Source: JAWKOK01 sp963698255
GTDB taxonomy: Bacteria > Chloroflexota > Anaerolineae > Caldilineales > Caldilineaceae
Assembly: GCA_963698255.1 (NCBI GenBank)
Contig: CAVOQD010000025.1
Location: 291,527 to 355,526 of the forward strand
Direction of reading: 5' to 3'
DNA: 64,000 nucleotides
A model generated the notes under the pieces. The model was not told where the DNA came from. It saw nothing but the letters and a program-made list of their open reading frames with translations, and made no database searches. Shown here one piece after another: positions 33,384-43,594 of the stretch (within the stretch, counting starts at the first letter, position 1; each line of letters opens with the position of its first letter). Position numbers and translations under genes: made by a program.

Positions 33384-35848
33384 CTATTGGACCTGGATTT
33401 CAGCAACGATCACAGTGTCATCGATGCTGGCATTGTTGCCCGAAACCGCGAGTCTTGCCCCGTCGCGCCAGTCATAGACGCCGATGATCAGCCGGTAGTC
33501 GCCGGCCGGCACTGTCTCTGGCAGCGCAAAGGCGACCCGGTCGACAATCTGCATGTCAATCGGCCAACTGGTCATGGGCAACGGGCCAAGTGCATCCTTG
33601 GGCTGCCAGTCCAACTGGGCCGCCTTGTTGCCTTCCGCATCGATCAGGTGTGCAAAAACGGAATAGTCAAACGGAACAGCCTCTGCCGCCTGCCAAAACA
33701 ACGCAAAGTCGATGGACTCGCCTGGGGATAGTATATCATCGGTGAGCGTGACGCCCTCCAAACGGACGGTTTCCCCGAACAGAGCGGCCGGCGACCGATC
33801 CGCAGGCAGGCCGTTCTCGGCTTCAACCGGCGCCCATTCCTGGGTCCGGCTGCGCTGGTAGCCGCCCGATCGTGCCAGCGTTCGGCCGTCCAGCAGCGGC
33901 GTGTCGGGCGGGTCATCGGCTAAGTCATCGGTGACGGTCAGCCGATCACCATTCTGCCAGCCATCCTCGCCGCGATAGAGACCGACGGCCAGCGTGAACT
34001 GATCGCTCTCCAACGTCCACGGCAGGGTCTCTACCAGCACTGTCTGGCCCGGATCCCATGCCGACGTAGGATACCACAATGAGGCAACCGGCGGATAAAA
34101 GAGGCTGTCTGCCATCACGGCGCCGTCGGCATCCAGATAGGCGACATAGAAACGCAGATCGTCGTCGATCTGTTTCAATGCCTGCCAATACAGTTGCGTT
34201 ACCAGTTCGCCGTGCTGGTCCGTGATCACACGATGGCCCACCAGTTCGACAGATTCCTCAAACGACAGCGGAGTCGATAACGCGGGAATCTCAGCGCCGC
34301 TTGCGTCGCCCACCTTCCATCTATCGTAAAATTCAACGGGAATCCTCTGTTCGTCAGAATTTTGGGTGAGCAGCAGATAGCCGTCGACTGCCGCAGCAAC
34401 GCCAAAACCGCTGTCCAGCAACTCATTGATCGTTGCATACAGATCGTTGGGATGTTGGGGCCAGGCCGGTCCGGTCACATCCACAAAGACCGTGTCGGCG
34501 TCGTCGATACGCGGGAAAATGTAGAGCGTCTCGCGCTGGGCGACGTGGGGATTGAGTCGATCCTGGACTGAGAGCTTGGCATCCGGCGGAATCTGGGCGA
34601 TGAGGTCGGCGGCGCGGCGGTGGTGTTCGGTGACGGGAAAGAGCCGGTAGTTGCCGCTGCCGGGCAGGTAGCCGTAGAGCGCCTGGGCAATCAACGAGCA
34701 GACAAGGATCGCCGTGCCGACCGCCACCTGGCCGGCCAAACGTCGTCGTTTCGTGTCGTCTTCGGTGGCCGATGGGCGCCTTTCCAGCCATCGCCCCAAG
34801 CGGGCAACGCCGACGATGCCGGACACCATCACAAAGGGCACGATGGGCGCAGCATAGAAGAGTCCGCTGATCTGGTGCATGGGCGGGTAATCCGCCAGCA
34901 GATTGATGGCCAGCGACGGCAACGCGAGCAGAAAGATCTCCGGGGCCAGCAGCGACGTGAAGGCGACCGGCAACATCAGCAGGAGAACATATACGCACCG
35001 CGTTGGCCTGCTGCAAGCTGGGAAAAGATCGCACCGGGCCGCAACAGCAAGGTCTGTACCATCTCCGCCGGCGACTCGCCCAGGTAGCCGTAGCGGCCCC
35101 AGTGAATATTGCCTGCTGCAAAGGTGTTCTGGATCCCGAAGACGGCCAAAAACGCCCACGCCAGCGCCAGCGCCATGGTGATCCAGCCCAGCTTGCGCCG
35201 CTCCAGGGCCAGCCAGGCGTAAAGCCCGATCATGAAGATCAGCAGCGAGATCTCTTCCTTGCAACTGGCCGCCAGAACGGCAAAGAGCGCGTACCAACCG
35301 GTCTTGCCCGCAAAGAGGAAATAGAACGCTGCCAGCAGAAAGGTCGGCGCCAGGGCCACCGGGTGAAATTCCAGCCAGTTGGCCCCTTGAATGGCGGGAT
35401 GCAGCAGGAAGGCAAGTGCAAAGATCAGGGCCAGCCAGTCGTTGCGCAGCTTCGTTCGCCCCAGGGCAAAGACCGGGATCGCGCCCAGCGCGATGATCGT
35501 CGCCTGCAGGACGAGCAGCGTTTCGGGCGTGCTGTGCAGCCGATAGAGCCACGAGATCGGGATGATGATCGGCTCGACATGCAGGCTGAGCCGGTTGACG
35601 ATGCCGGGCTGATTGGTCAGGTGGTACCAGTTGCCGTGGGCCGTGTTCCAGATGGCCTGGACCATATTGCCCATGTCCAAGGCACGCGCCTCAAAGGCCG
35701 CGTAGCGCGTGATGGTCAGATAGCTGAAATAGAGGGCATACGCCAAAACCGCTAGTGCGAGCAGCACTAGCGGTAGAAGGTGTCGATAGGAGTGAGCCGA
35801 CTTCGGCTCGCTCACATCAGGATGAGTCGATCCCGTTTGCGAAACCAT
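33384..35848 (-). CDS. DUF2079 multi-pass membrane protein with large extracytoplasmic domain (breaks near 35000)
   Basis: The N-terminal half (from ATG 35848) has repeated membrane helices and DUF2079 text: 'ARALDMGNMVQAIWNTAHGNWYHLTNQP', 'LSLHVEPIIIPISWLY', 'LEFHPVALAPTFLLAAFYFL'. Two closely spaced inserted bases near 35017 and 34993 explain the shift into the second frame, which continues with 'LLAPEIFLLALPSLAINLLADY' and a long soluble C-terminal part with beta-rich repeats ('LDGRTLARSGGYQRS', 'FALFWQAAEAVPFDYSVFAHLID'). This resembles GT-C-like membrane glycosyltransferases of Chloroflexota; role in surface polysaccharide assembly is inferred from the locus. Confidence 0.75.
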
Positions 35849-35910
35849 AGGCGTTGTGTGGAAGACGACGGTTCAATTTTTGCCACAGATAGCCACAGAG
35901 GGCTCTGTGC

Positions 35911-36630
35911 TCAGGCGGTCTTCGGCTCACCCACCTGGGCAGGCCGAGCCGACGCGGTTGCCGCATCCTTCTGGGCCGGCGAATCGGGGATGGCGCCCAG
36001 AACCGGGATGCCCAGCGCACGCTCGACCGCGGCCGGCGTGCGCAGCAGATCGGCTTCCATCCAGGTGAGCACGAGCACGATGGCAATGCCGAAGAGCAGG
36101 CCGAGCACGGCCCCGGCAATGGCGTTGACCTTGGGCTTGGGCTGGGTCTGATCGTAGCCGATGGCCCGGCTGCGGATCTTCACCTCAATGCGGTCGCTCT
36201 TGTCCAACTGCGCGTAGTAGGCCGTGCGTTCTTCGACAAATTCGTCGGCCACGGTCAACGCGATGAGCTTGGCCACCTCGCCGTCCTGATCGAAGGCCTG
36301 GACCTTGACGGTGAATGTGCTCGAATCGGGTTCAACCTGCAAGTTGGCCAGCAGATCATACGGGTTCATGTCGAGTTGAGCGCGCTCGATCACGCGCTGG
36401 GCGACTTCCGGCGTTTTGATGTTGGCCGTGAAATTGCGCATCAGATCCTTGGCCGTGTTGCCCAATCCCCAGTCCGGCCGGGCCGGCACTGTGCTCACCT
36501 CGACGGTGGCGCGGTAGAGATCTTCCTGGACATAGCTGATGCCGTAGGCCCCAACAGCGCCCAATATCGTCGAGACAATCAGGATCCAGCCATGGCGGCG
36601 CAGTATGCGCATGTATTCTTGAATGGTCAT
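35911..36630 (-). CDS. Wzz/chain-length determinant-type protein (second copy)
   Basis: About 239 residues: a cytoplasmic start (MTIQEYMRILRRHGW), first membrane helix (ILIVSTILGAVGAYGISYV), a periplasm-facing domain and a second helix (NAIAGAVLGLLFGIAIVLVLTW), then a short tail with 'LGIPVLGAIPDSP'. This is the Wzz or BY-kinase modulator topology. ATG at 36630 is favoured over an upstream TTG in frame because GAGGG sits before it. The gene is separated from the first wzz-like gene by a repeat-filled gap. Likely polymer length control. Confidence 0.82.
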   Translation of the reverse strand: MTIQEYMRILRRHGWILIVSTILGAVGAYGISYVQEDLYRATVEVSTVPARPDWGLGNTAKDLMRNFTANIKTPEVAQRVIERAQLDMNPYDLLANLQVEPDSSTFTVKVQAFDQDGEVAKLIALTVADEFVEERTAYYAQLDKSDRIEVKIRSRAIGYDQTQPKPKVNAIAGAVLGLLFGIAIVLVLTWMEADLLRTPAAVERALGIPVLGAIPDSPAQKDAATASARPAQVGEPKTA

Positions 36631-36644
36631 AGACAACCCTCAAA

Positions 36645-36740
36645 TGAATGATCAATTGTGGATTGTCAATTGTCAATGGTTAACGGCGGGACTCGACCCC
36701 ATTGACAATTGAACGTTGACAATTGATCATTGACAATTGC
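36645..36740. repeat. Family D repeat (TTGACAATTG iterations)
   Basis: ATTGTCAATTGTCAATGG on the left and CCATTGACAATTGAACGTTG, TTGACAATTGATCATTGACA on the right form an imperfect inverted repeat filling the gap between the two wzz-like genes. Confidence 0.75.
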
Positions 36741-36752
36741 TTTCGTTTCCGT

Positions 36753-37445
36753 TCAGCGATGCTTGGGAATCTCCCCCACAACGGCCATCCCCATCGCTTC
36801 CAAATCCTTGCGTCCCCGCACGCTGGTATCCATATAGTCCAGCAGAAAGACCAATCCGACACCCGTCAGGAAGGCGATGATCATGCGCAGCGGCAGGTCA
36901 ACCTTATCGCGCAGACTGGGGCCGACTTCGGCGACATGCGGGCCATCGAGCAGTGTGACGCCTGCGCCGTCTGTGCCCAGTTGCTGGAAATAGTAGGCGC
37001 TGTTTTCCGTCAGCTCAGCGGCCGACGCGACGGCGATGGCTTCGAGCTGGGCCGGATCGCCCCAGTTGAAGTTCAACGTGATGATGCGATGCTGCTTGCC
37101 CGTCGCCGCGTGGCCCTGGATGACGCCGGGCGGCACCACGATGGATTCTTCAGCCAACCGCGCGCTGATGTTGTCGGCAAAGAGTGCGCTGCGCACAACC
37201 TCGGTGAAATCATCGACCAGGTACTCGCTGGTCAGCCAGGCGTAGTAGCGTGGATCGTAGGCGGTGGAATCCTGGCTCTCTGCCGGCAGCACGCCGACCA
37301 GCATACGCATACCGGCGCTGTAGGTCGGCGGCTGCGTTTCCCAGACGCGCAGTTGGACCGCGCTGAACAGGCCCACCAACAGGGAGAGCAGGACTGGGAT
37401 CCACCAGCGACGTTTGAAGATTTGCCAGTATTCGCGTAGTTCCAT
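36753..37445 (-). CDS. Wzz/chain-length determinant-type protein (first copy)
   Basis: A 230-residue protein: MELREYWQIFKRRWW start, first helix (IPVLLSLLVGLFSAVQL), extracytoplasmic domain, second helix (LRMIIAFLTGVGLVFLLDYM) and the tail 'DTSVRGRKDLEAMGMAVVGEIPKHR', which matches the C-terminal text of Wzz modulators (DxSxRxxxDLE.LG.PVLG.IP). It pairs with the second copy and the BY-kinase-like protein. Confidence 0.85.
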   Translation of the reverse strand: MELREYWQIFKRRWWIPVLLSLLVGLFSAVQLRVWETQPPTYSAGMRMLVGVLPAESQDSTAYDPRYYAWLTSEYLVDDFTEVVRSALFADNISARLAEESIVVPPGVIQGHAATGKQHRIITLNFNWGDPAQLEAIAVASAAELTENSAYYFQQLGTDGAGVTLLDGPHVAEVGPSLRDKVDLPLRMIIAFLTGVGLVFLLDYMDTSVRGRKDLEAMGMAVVGEIPKHR

Positions 37446-37530
37446 TGAAAATTGTCAATAATCAATTGTCAACGTTCAATTGTCAATGGGTTTCCTCATT
37501 AACAATTCTCAATTGACAATTCAGCATTAA
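37443..37530. repeat. Family D repeat before the first wzz-like gene
   Basis: AATTGTCAATAATCAATTGT, ACGTTCAATTGTCAATGG and TTCTCAATTGACAATTCAGC form another copy of the TTGACAATT family. It overlaps the wzz ATG and the last bases of the GT4 gene. Confidence 0.75.
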
Positions 37531-38648
37531 CCGTTAACCTTTTGTCGTATGAAGTCGGTCAAATTCCGACGGAAGTTCTCACTGCTAAATCGTTCCGCCT
37601 GCGCTCGACAGACCGCCGGATCGTAGTCGCCGGCATCAAACCGCGTCAGCGTCGCCGCCAAACTATCCACCGTCTGGTCGTCAAAAAGCTCTCCGCTGAC
37701 GCCTGGTTCAACCGTGTCCAACGCGCCGCCGCCGGCAAAGGCAACAACTGGCCGTCCCACGGCCATGGCTTCAACCGGCGCAATGCCGAAGTCTTCCAGC
37801 CCAGGGAAGATAAACGCCTTGCAGCCGCGCAGCAGTTCCAACGTGTTCGGCTGCCGCCCCAGGAAGGTCACGTTCTGCGGTGCGCTCGCTTCCAACATGG
37901 CCCGGTCGCGCCCGTCACCGACGATGACCAACTTCTCCTGCGGCAACTGTCGAAATGCCTCGATGGCCAGATCGAGGCGCTTGTAGGGAATCAGCCGGCT
38001 GACGATCAAAAAGTAGTCTCCGACCGGCGTCTGCGGGTCCGGCGTGAAGGCCGCTGTGTCGACCGGCGGATAGATGACCACGCTCTCCCGCCCGTAGATC
38101 TCCTGGATTCGCTGCTGAACCACATGGCTGATGGCGACAAAATGGTCCACGCGCTGCGCCGCCGCCAGATCCCAGCGCCGCAACATGGAGAGCACCGGCT
38201 GCAGACCGGCGTTGACCAGACCGCCGATCTGTTCGCGTTCCCGATACTGATCGTAGAGCCAGAGGAAACGGGTCGGCGTCAGGCAATAGCAGATGTGAAT
38301 CGCCTGCCGGCTGCCGTTGCGGGTACGCACGCCATGGCAGAAGCCGCTCTTGTTGCTCAGCACCAGATCGTAGTCGCTCAGATCCATGCGCTCGAAAGCA
38401 CGCGGATAGATCGGCAGGTAGCGCTGATGATTGTCGGCGATACCGGGTAGCCCCTGCATAAAGCTTGTGTGGATCGGTAGTTTCCGGTATCGATCCGGCA
38501 TGTGGTCGGGCGCATAGATGCTGGTGTAGATGGGCGAAGCCGGAAAGAGCTCCGCCAGCTCTTCCAACACATTCTCTGCGCCGCCCAGTTGATTCAGCCA
38601 GTCGTGTACCAGCGCGATGCGCGGCTGAACAGAAGACCCAACACTCAT
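37527..38648 (-). CDS. GT4-family glycosyltransferase
   Basis: A 373-residue GT-B glycosyltransferase. The N-terminal acceptor domain starts 'RIALVHDWLNQLGGAENVLEEL'; the C-terminal donor domain has 'YFLIVSRLIPYKRLDLAIEAF', 'LVIVGDGRDRAMLE', 'VTFLGRQPNTLELLRGC' and the EX7E motif in 'PGLEDFGIAPVEAMAVGRPVVAF'. ATG at 38648 overlaps the preceding stop as ATGA, so it is translationally coupled to the PchB-like gene. It probably adds a hexose or mannose in exopolysaccharide synthesis. Confidence 0.9.
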   Translation of the reverse strand: MSVGSSVQPRIALVHDWLNQLGGAENVLEELAELFPASPIYTSIYAPDHMPDRYRKLPIHTSFMQGLPGIADNHQRYLPIYPRAFERMDLSDYDLVLSNKSGFCHGVRTRNGSRQAIHICYCLTPTRFLWLYDQYREREQIGGLVNAGLQPVLSMLRRWDLAAAQRVDHFVAISHVVQQRIQEIYGRESVVIYPPVDTAAFTPDPQTPVGDYFLIVSRLIPYKRLDLAIEAFRQLPQEKLVIVGDGRDRAMLEASAPQNVTFLGRQPNTLELLRGCKAFIFPGLEDFGIAPVEAMAVGRPVVAFAGGGALDTVEPGVSGELFDDQTVDSLAATLTRFDAGDYDPAVCRAQAERFSSENFRRNLTDFIRQKVNG

Positions 38649-39016
38649 CCCGGATCTGCCCCTGCTTGCCCCACATCATTGGCGTCTGTCCCATGTCCTG
38701 ACGCAAACGCTTCGAGTATCGTCATCTCGTGGGCAATAAAATAGTCAATCAGGTTCCGATAGAGCTTTTCAACCACATCCGGGTCGAGGCCCTCTTCGGT
38801 CGCCCATTCCCTGCGCTGTTGCAGTACCGCTTGGTAGCGTTGGGGCGCACGAACATCATCCGCCGTCGATTTGAAGCGCATGATAGCCTTCACATACTCA
38901 AATCGTTGACCGATCGCAGCCACAATCTCATGATCGATCTCATCGATCGCTTCACGGATCTCTTCGATGCTGCTGCATTCATCCGGTGGCTTCAACGCGC
39001 CTGACTTCCTCAACAT
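38645..39016 (-). CDS. AroQ-fold chorismate mutase / isochorismate lyase (PchB-like)
   Basis: A 123-residue all-alpha protein very similar to PchB: 'PPDECSSIEEIREAIDEID', 'IGQRFEYVKAIMRFK', 'APQRYQAVLQQRREWATEEG', 'YRNLIDYFIAHEM'. Arg14, Arg31 and Lys42 of PchB have counterparts (IREA, GQRF, RFK). The position of Gln90 is Glu (FIAHEM), as in eukaryotic chorismate mutase. This makes mutase activity at least as likely as isochorismate-pyruvate lyase. A tail of about 25 residues (SGHGTDANDVGQAGADPG) is extra. AGAGGAGCG precedes the ATG. ATGA overlap with the GT4 gene. Confidence 0.8.
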   Translation of the reverse strand: MLRKSGALKPPDECSSIEEIREAIDEIDHEIVAAIGQRFEYVKAIMRFKSTADDVRAPQRYQAVLQQRREWATEEGLDPDVVEKLYRNLIDYFIAHEMTILEAFASGHGTDANDVGQAGADPG

Positions 39017-39303
39017 GTTCTTCTCGCTCCTCTTGCCCGATCATCTTACCGGCTCTGGAAATCACGTCTTTCACCGGTCAAAAGCGTGTCAGCATTGTAC
39101 CGTAGGTGATTGACCGATCCAAACCTGATCCGCTCTTCCTCAGGAGTGAAATCGGTCGATCCTCCATCGATAAACAGCGTTCGCAACCGCTACAAAACAT
39201 ATAGGGCGTATGCTGTCGTCGCTTACAACTTGCCGATAAGGCGAAGACAGTTGACGCCTCAACTGCTTGAGCGCCTTCCCCGAGGAGCAGTTCCGGCGCA
39301 AGA
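39017..39303. other. Divergent intergenic region, no gene seen
   Basis: Together with the tandem repeat that follows, this is about 400 bases between the divergent PchB-like and acyl-CoA dehydrogenase genes. It must hold both promoters. I see GACCGATC and GATCGGT-like complementary words near 39111 and 39150 but no gene. Confidence 0.45.
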
Positions 39304-39377
39304 ACGTCTCGATAACAAAATTTCTATCACGAAGATTTCTACCACGAGATTTCTATTACAAGGATTTTCGACCATGG
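39304..39377 (+). repeat. Tandem ~15-base repeat upstream of acyl-CoA dehydrogenase
   Basis: Units ATTTCTATCACGAAG (39320), ATTTCTACCACGAG (39335), ATTTCTATTACAAGG (39349) and ATTTTCGACCATGG (39364) follow one another directly, with a possible decayed unit before them. It lies 40-100 bases before the ATG at 39417. A direct-repeat operator is possible. Confidence 0.65.
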
Positions 39378-39416
39378 TTTTGACCAGAACATGTTTGGTC
39401 AGGAAACGGAGCACCT

Positions 39417-40508
39417 ATGTACTCATTTGACATGACCTCCGAGCAACAGATGTTGGTGGACACCGTTCATCGCTTCGCTGAGGAGCAATTACGAACGGTC
39501 TATCGTGATGCGGAAGAGTCTCGTATGGTGCCGAATGAGGCCATCCAGACCGGCTGGGAGATCGGCCTACTGCCCGGCAGCATCGAGGAAGATTTCGGCG
39601 GCTTTGGCGAATACTCCGCCATCACCAGCGCGCTCTATCTGGAAGAACTGGGATGGGGCGACGTCGGCATCAGCCTGCACCTGTTGACGCCGAGCCTGTT
39701 CGCCATGCCAATTGCGCTCTTCGGCAGCAAGAAACAGAAAGAAGCCTATCTCCCTCTCTTCTGTGACGAGGATGTCCCCAAAGCGACCGCCGCCATCATC
39801 GAACCGGTCCTCCAGTTTGATCCCGGCGATCTGGAGACCACGGCTGAAAAGGTGAGCGACGGCTTCGTCCTCAACGGCAAGAAGACCTACGTTCCGCTGG
39901 CCAACGAAGCGGAATTGTTCCTCGTCTATGCGCAGGAGCAGGGCACAACCCAGGCGTTCATCGTGCCGGCAGATTCACCGGGCCTCACCGTGGGGAATCG
40001 CATCAGCATGATGGGAGCCAAGGCGCTGGCCGTCTACAACCTGGAACTGAACAACGTCAAGGTGCCGAAAGGCAACCGCCTCGGCGGATTGAAGGGCATT
40101 CGTATCAACCGCCTGTTGACCGTGAGCCGCATCGGTCTGGCGGCAATGGCTGTCGGCCAGGCACGCGCCGCCTTCGAATATGCGCTTACCTATGCCAAGG
40201 AACGCGAGGCGTTCGGCGAGCCGATCGCACATCGGCAGAGCATCGCCTTCATGCTGGCCAACATGCGTATCGAGATCGAGGCTGCAAGATTAGTCGCCTG
40301 GGAAGCAGCCTACCTCTACGATCAGGGGGAGGACGCAACCAAGTCGGCAGTGCTGGCCAAACAGTACGCGGACAAAGCGGTGCTCGAAGTGACCGACAGC
40401 GCCGTGCAGATCCTCGGCGGCCACGGCTACATCCGCGAGCATCCGGTCGAACTGTGGATGCGCAACGGTCGCGGCTTTGCCACCTGGGATGGGTTGTTGG
40501 TTGCGTAG
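39417..40508 (+). CDS. Acyl-CoA dehydrogenase-like flavoprotein, short C-terminus
   Basis: A 363-residue ACAD-fold protein: N-terminal helices 'DTVHRFAEEQL', middle beta domain 'GFVLNGKKTYVPLANEAELFLVY', C-terminal 'TYAKEREAFGEPIAHRQSIAFMLANMRI' and 'QILGGHGYIREHPVELWMRNGRG'. It ends 'FATWDGLLVA' where most members continue 'IYEGTSEIQ'. The usual catalytic glutamate is thus an aspartate and the last helix is missing. GGAG lies before the ATG. It is followed by a second ACAD gene, suggesting a heteromeric enzyme. Confidence 0.88.
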   Translation: MYSFDMTSEQQMLVDTVHRFAEEQLRTVYRDAEESRMVPNEAIQTGWEIGLLPGSIEEDFGGFGEYSAITSALYLEELGWGDVGISLHLLTPSLFAMPIALFGSKKQKEAYLPLFCDEDVPKATAAIIEPVLQFDPGDLETTAEKVSDGFVLNGKKTYVPLANEAELFLVYAQEQGTTQAFIVPADSPGLTVGNRISMMGAKALAVYNLELNNVKVPKGNRLGGLKGIRINRLLTVSRIGLAAMAVGQARAAFEYALTYAKEREAFGEPIAHRQSIAFMLANMRIEIEAARLVAWEAAYLYDQGEDATKSAVLAKQYADKAVLEVTDSAVQILGGHGYIREHPVELWMRNGRGFATWDGLLVA

Positions 40509-40531
40509 GAGGCTACTGGAAAGCGGGACGA

Positions 40532-40622
40532 AATAGACCGCGGATCAGGCGGATTAGGCTGATTGCCGATAAAATCGGAACAATCAGGTTGTTCCGTGAA
40601 TCCGCCACATCAGGGTCTATCT
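40532..40622. repeat. Family A repeat between the two ACAD genes
   Basis: Begins AATAGACCGCGGATCAGGCG, ends near CCGCCACATCAGGGTCTATC; imperfect inverted arms. A hairpin here could separate expression of the two acyl-CoA dehydrogenase genes. Confidence 0.7.
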
Positions 40623-40688
40623 CTCGGTCCGCCGCGTCCTGTGTTCCACTGAACAGACCGCGAGTCGTTGAGATAACGGAGCAGCAGA

Positions 40689-41993
<1,305 letters not shown>

Positions 41994-42023
41994 GCGTCAT
42001 TGGAGACGCAGTAGGCAAAACCA

Positions 42024-42084
42024 AAAACGTGTAGGAAAAGCAGGGACAGGTCTGAAACCTGTCCCTGCTTTTCATACACGTTTT
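42024..42084. terminator. Long two-segment hairpin terminator
   Basis: AAAACGTGTA, then AAAAGCAGGGACAGGT (42036-42051), loop CTGAA, ACCTGTCCCTGCTTTT (42057-42072), then TACACGTTTT. Two base-paired segments separated by a 2x2 internal loop, ending in a T-run. It lies between the second ACAD gene and the O-methyltransferase. Confidence 0.85.
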
Positions 42085-42163
42085 GTTCATTCGGCGGATC
42101 GACACTACAATCAGGCGGATGACTTTTATTCACCGAGCGTTAACGAGGCAGAAGAAATCACCA

Positions 42164-42826
42164 ATGGCTCCACAGGACAGAACACCAGAGAACTACAACC
42201 ACTACGTTAGCACGCTTTTTGCTGAGGAAGATGACGCGCTGATCCTGGCTCAAGAGGAGATGCGGCGCGAAGGCGTGCCTGCGATCTACATTTCGGCCAG
42301 CGAAGGCAAGATGTTGCACGTGCTGACCCTGCTCTCGCGTGCCGAGCGCATTCTGGAGATCGGCACGCTGGGCGGCTATAGCGCCATTTGGATGGCCCGT
42401 GCCCTGCCTGAGAACGGCAAGCTGATCTCGCTGGAGCTTGAGCCGCATCATGCCACGGTGGCGCGGCGTAACGTTGAGCGAGCCGGTCTGTCGGACAAGG
42501 TCGAGATACGCGTGGGGCCGGCATTGGAGACCCTGGCGACGATGGAGAACGAAGAGCCGTTCGATCTGGTCTTCATCGATGCGGACAAGGACGGCTACGT
42601 CGACTATCTGGAGAAGACGGTGCCGCTGGTTCGCGAGGGCGGGCTGATCCTGGCCGACAATACGCTGCCCGATGCAGTGCTATCTGCGAATGGCGACGCC
42701 GGGGCAAAGCGCTACAACGCCGCGGCCGCCGCTCATCCGGACCTCGTCTCGGCCCTGGCGCCGATGTTGCGCGTCATTGAAGGTATCGATGGGCTGACGA
42801 TCTCGGTCAAACGCAGCGCCGGTTGA
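42164..42826 (+). CDS. SAM-dependent O-methyltransferase (class I, COMT/CCoAOMT-like)
   Basis: A 220-residue cation-dependent O-methyltransferase: motif I 'RILEIGTLGGYSAIWMARAL', 'ISLELEPHHATVARRNVERAG', metal-site 'FDLVFIDADKDGYVDYLEKTV', and 'GGLILADNTL'. The ATG at 42164 begins a normal-length protein (MAPQDRTPENYNHYV); an earlier in-frame ATG adds an Arg-rich tail that overlaps the preceding hairpin. Substrate unknown, usually a catechol or caffeoyl-type hydroxyl group. Confidence 0.88.
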   Translation: MAPQDRTPENYNHYVSTLFAEEDDALILAQEEMRREGVPAIYISASEGKMLHVLTLLSRAERILEIGTLGGYSAIWMARALPENGKLISLELEPHHATVARRNVERAGLSDKVEIRVGPALETLATMENEEPFDLVFIDADKDGYVDYLEKTVPLVREGGLILADNTLPDAVLSANGDAGAKRYNAAAAAHPDLVSALAPMLRVIEGIDGLTISVKRSAG

Positions 42827-42830
42827 TGCC

Positions 42831-43020
42831 AGCGCGTAGGGACATGTGTTCGGATGGGAAACAACTTGTTGGACTGCTTCAGGGTCCTTCCATCCGAACA
42901 CGTGCCCGGCCTGTAGAAAAAACTATTGTCTGGAGCGGGCACGTGATGCGGCGGATGGAGAGGCTTCCGCTATTGGCAGGTCTGCCCGCCGCATCACATG
43001 CCCCTACGCGTGTCCGCTTG
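42831..43020. repeat. Nested inverted repeats able to form a three-way junction
   Basis: An outer stem joins GCGTAGGGACATGTG (from 42833) to CACATGCCCCTACGC (43000-43014). Inside are two hairpins: GTGTTCGGATGG with CCATCCGAACAC, and GGGCACGTGATGCGGCGG with CCGCCGCATCACATGCCC. The stop codon (TAG) of the phosphatase gene on the minus strand lies in the right outer arm (ACGCGTAGGGG). Same word family (GTAGGGGC) as 57058-57110. Confidence 0.75.
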
Positions 43021-43594
43021 AATGCCCAGATCTTTGCCCCTCTATCCACGGCTCCAATACAGCCTCATGCTTCGGCTGGATCTTGGTGAGCGCACGTTTC
43101 GATTTCATCAGCGCATTGGCCTCGTCCAGCGTCATGCCCTCTTCACGCATCAGATAGGCAGCCAGAACCGTGGCCGATCGGCCGCGCCCCTTGGCGCAGT
43201 GGACCAGGACCACGCGGCCATCCGCGATCTGGGCCGCCATCCAATCCACGGCTTCGGTGAGAACGTCCCCGTCCGGTACGGTCACATCCGGCACTTTGAA
43301 CTGGATGTGGGTAATGTCGTGGCTATCGTAGAACTCGATCTCGTCCTCACGCTCGGCGCGCACGTTGACGACCGCAGTGATCTCCTTCTGCACCAGATAT
43401 TCGTAGTCGCGACGATAGGTCGGCGCCCCGCCCAACCAAAGCTGCGGCGTGATCTGGGAGAACCAGACGTGCCCCATGATCTTCTCGTAGTAGAAGCGGA
43501 TAAAGGGATAGAGTTGATCAAACCCGCGGTGGAACAGGCTGAGTTTTTCTTCAGGCTGGTTGTTGTCGGATTGAGTGTTGTCAGGCGACGGCAA
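43004..43594 (-). CDS. Dual-specificity protein phosphatase-family protein
   Basis: A 196-residue cysteine-based phosphatase. The CX5R catalytic loop is 'VHCAKGRGRSATVL' (Cys133, Arg139). The N-terminal core has 'WFSQITPQLWLGGAPTYRRDYEYL' and 'VVNVRAEREDEIEFYDSHDI'. The family includes PTPMT1-like lipid phosphatases acting on phosphatidylglycerophosphate. Its start overlaps the lipid kinase stop by 14 bases, which favours a lipid head-group substrate. C-terminal residues (GHSSGHA) are read from a repeat arm. Confidence 0.85.
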   Translation of the reverse strand: MPSPDNTQSDNNQPEEKLSLFHRGFDQLYPFIRFYYEKIMGHVWFSQITPQLWLGGAPTYRRDYEYLVQKEITAVVNVRAEREDEIEFYDSHDITHIQFKVPDVTVPDGDVLTEAVDWMAAQIADGRVVLVHCAKGRGRSATVLAAYLMREEGMTLDEANALMKSKRALTKIQPKHEAVLEPWIEGQRSGHSSGHA

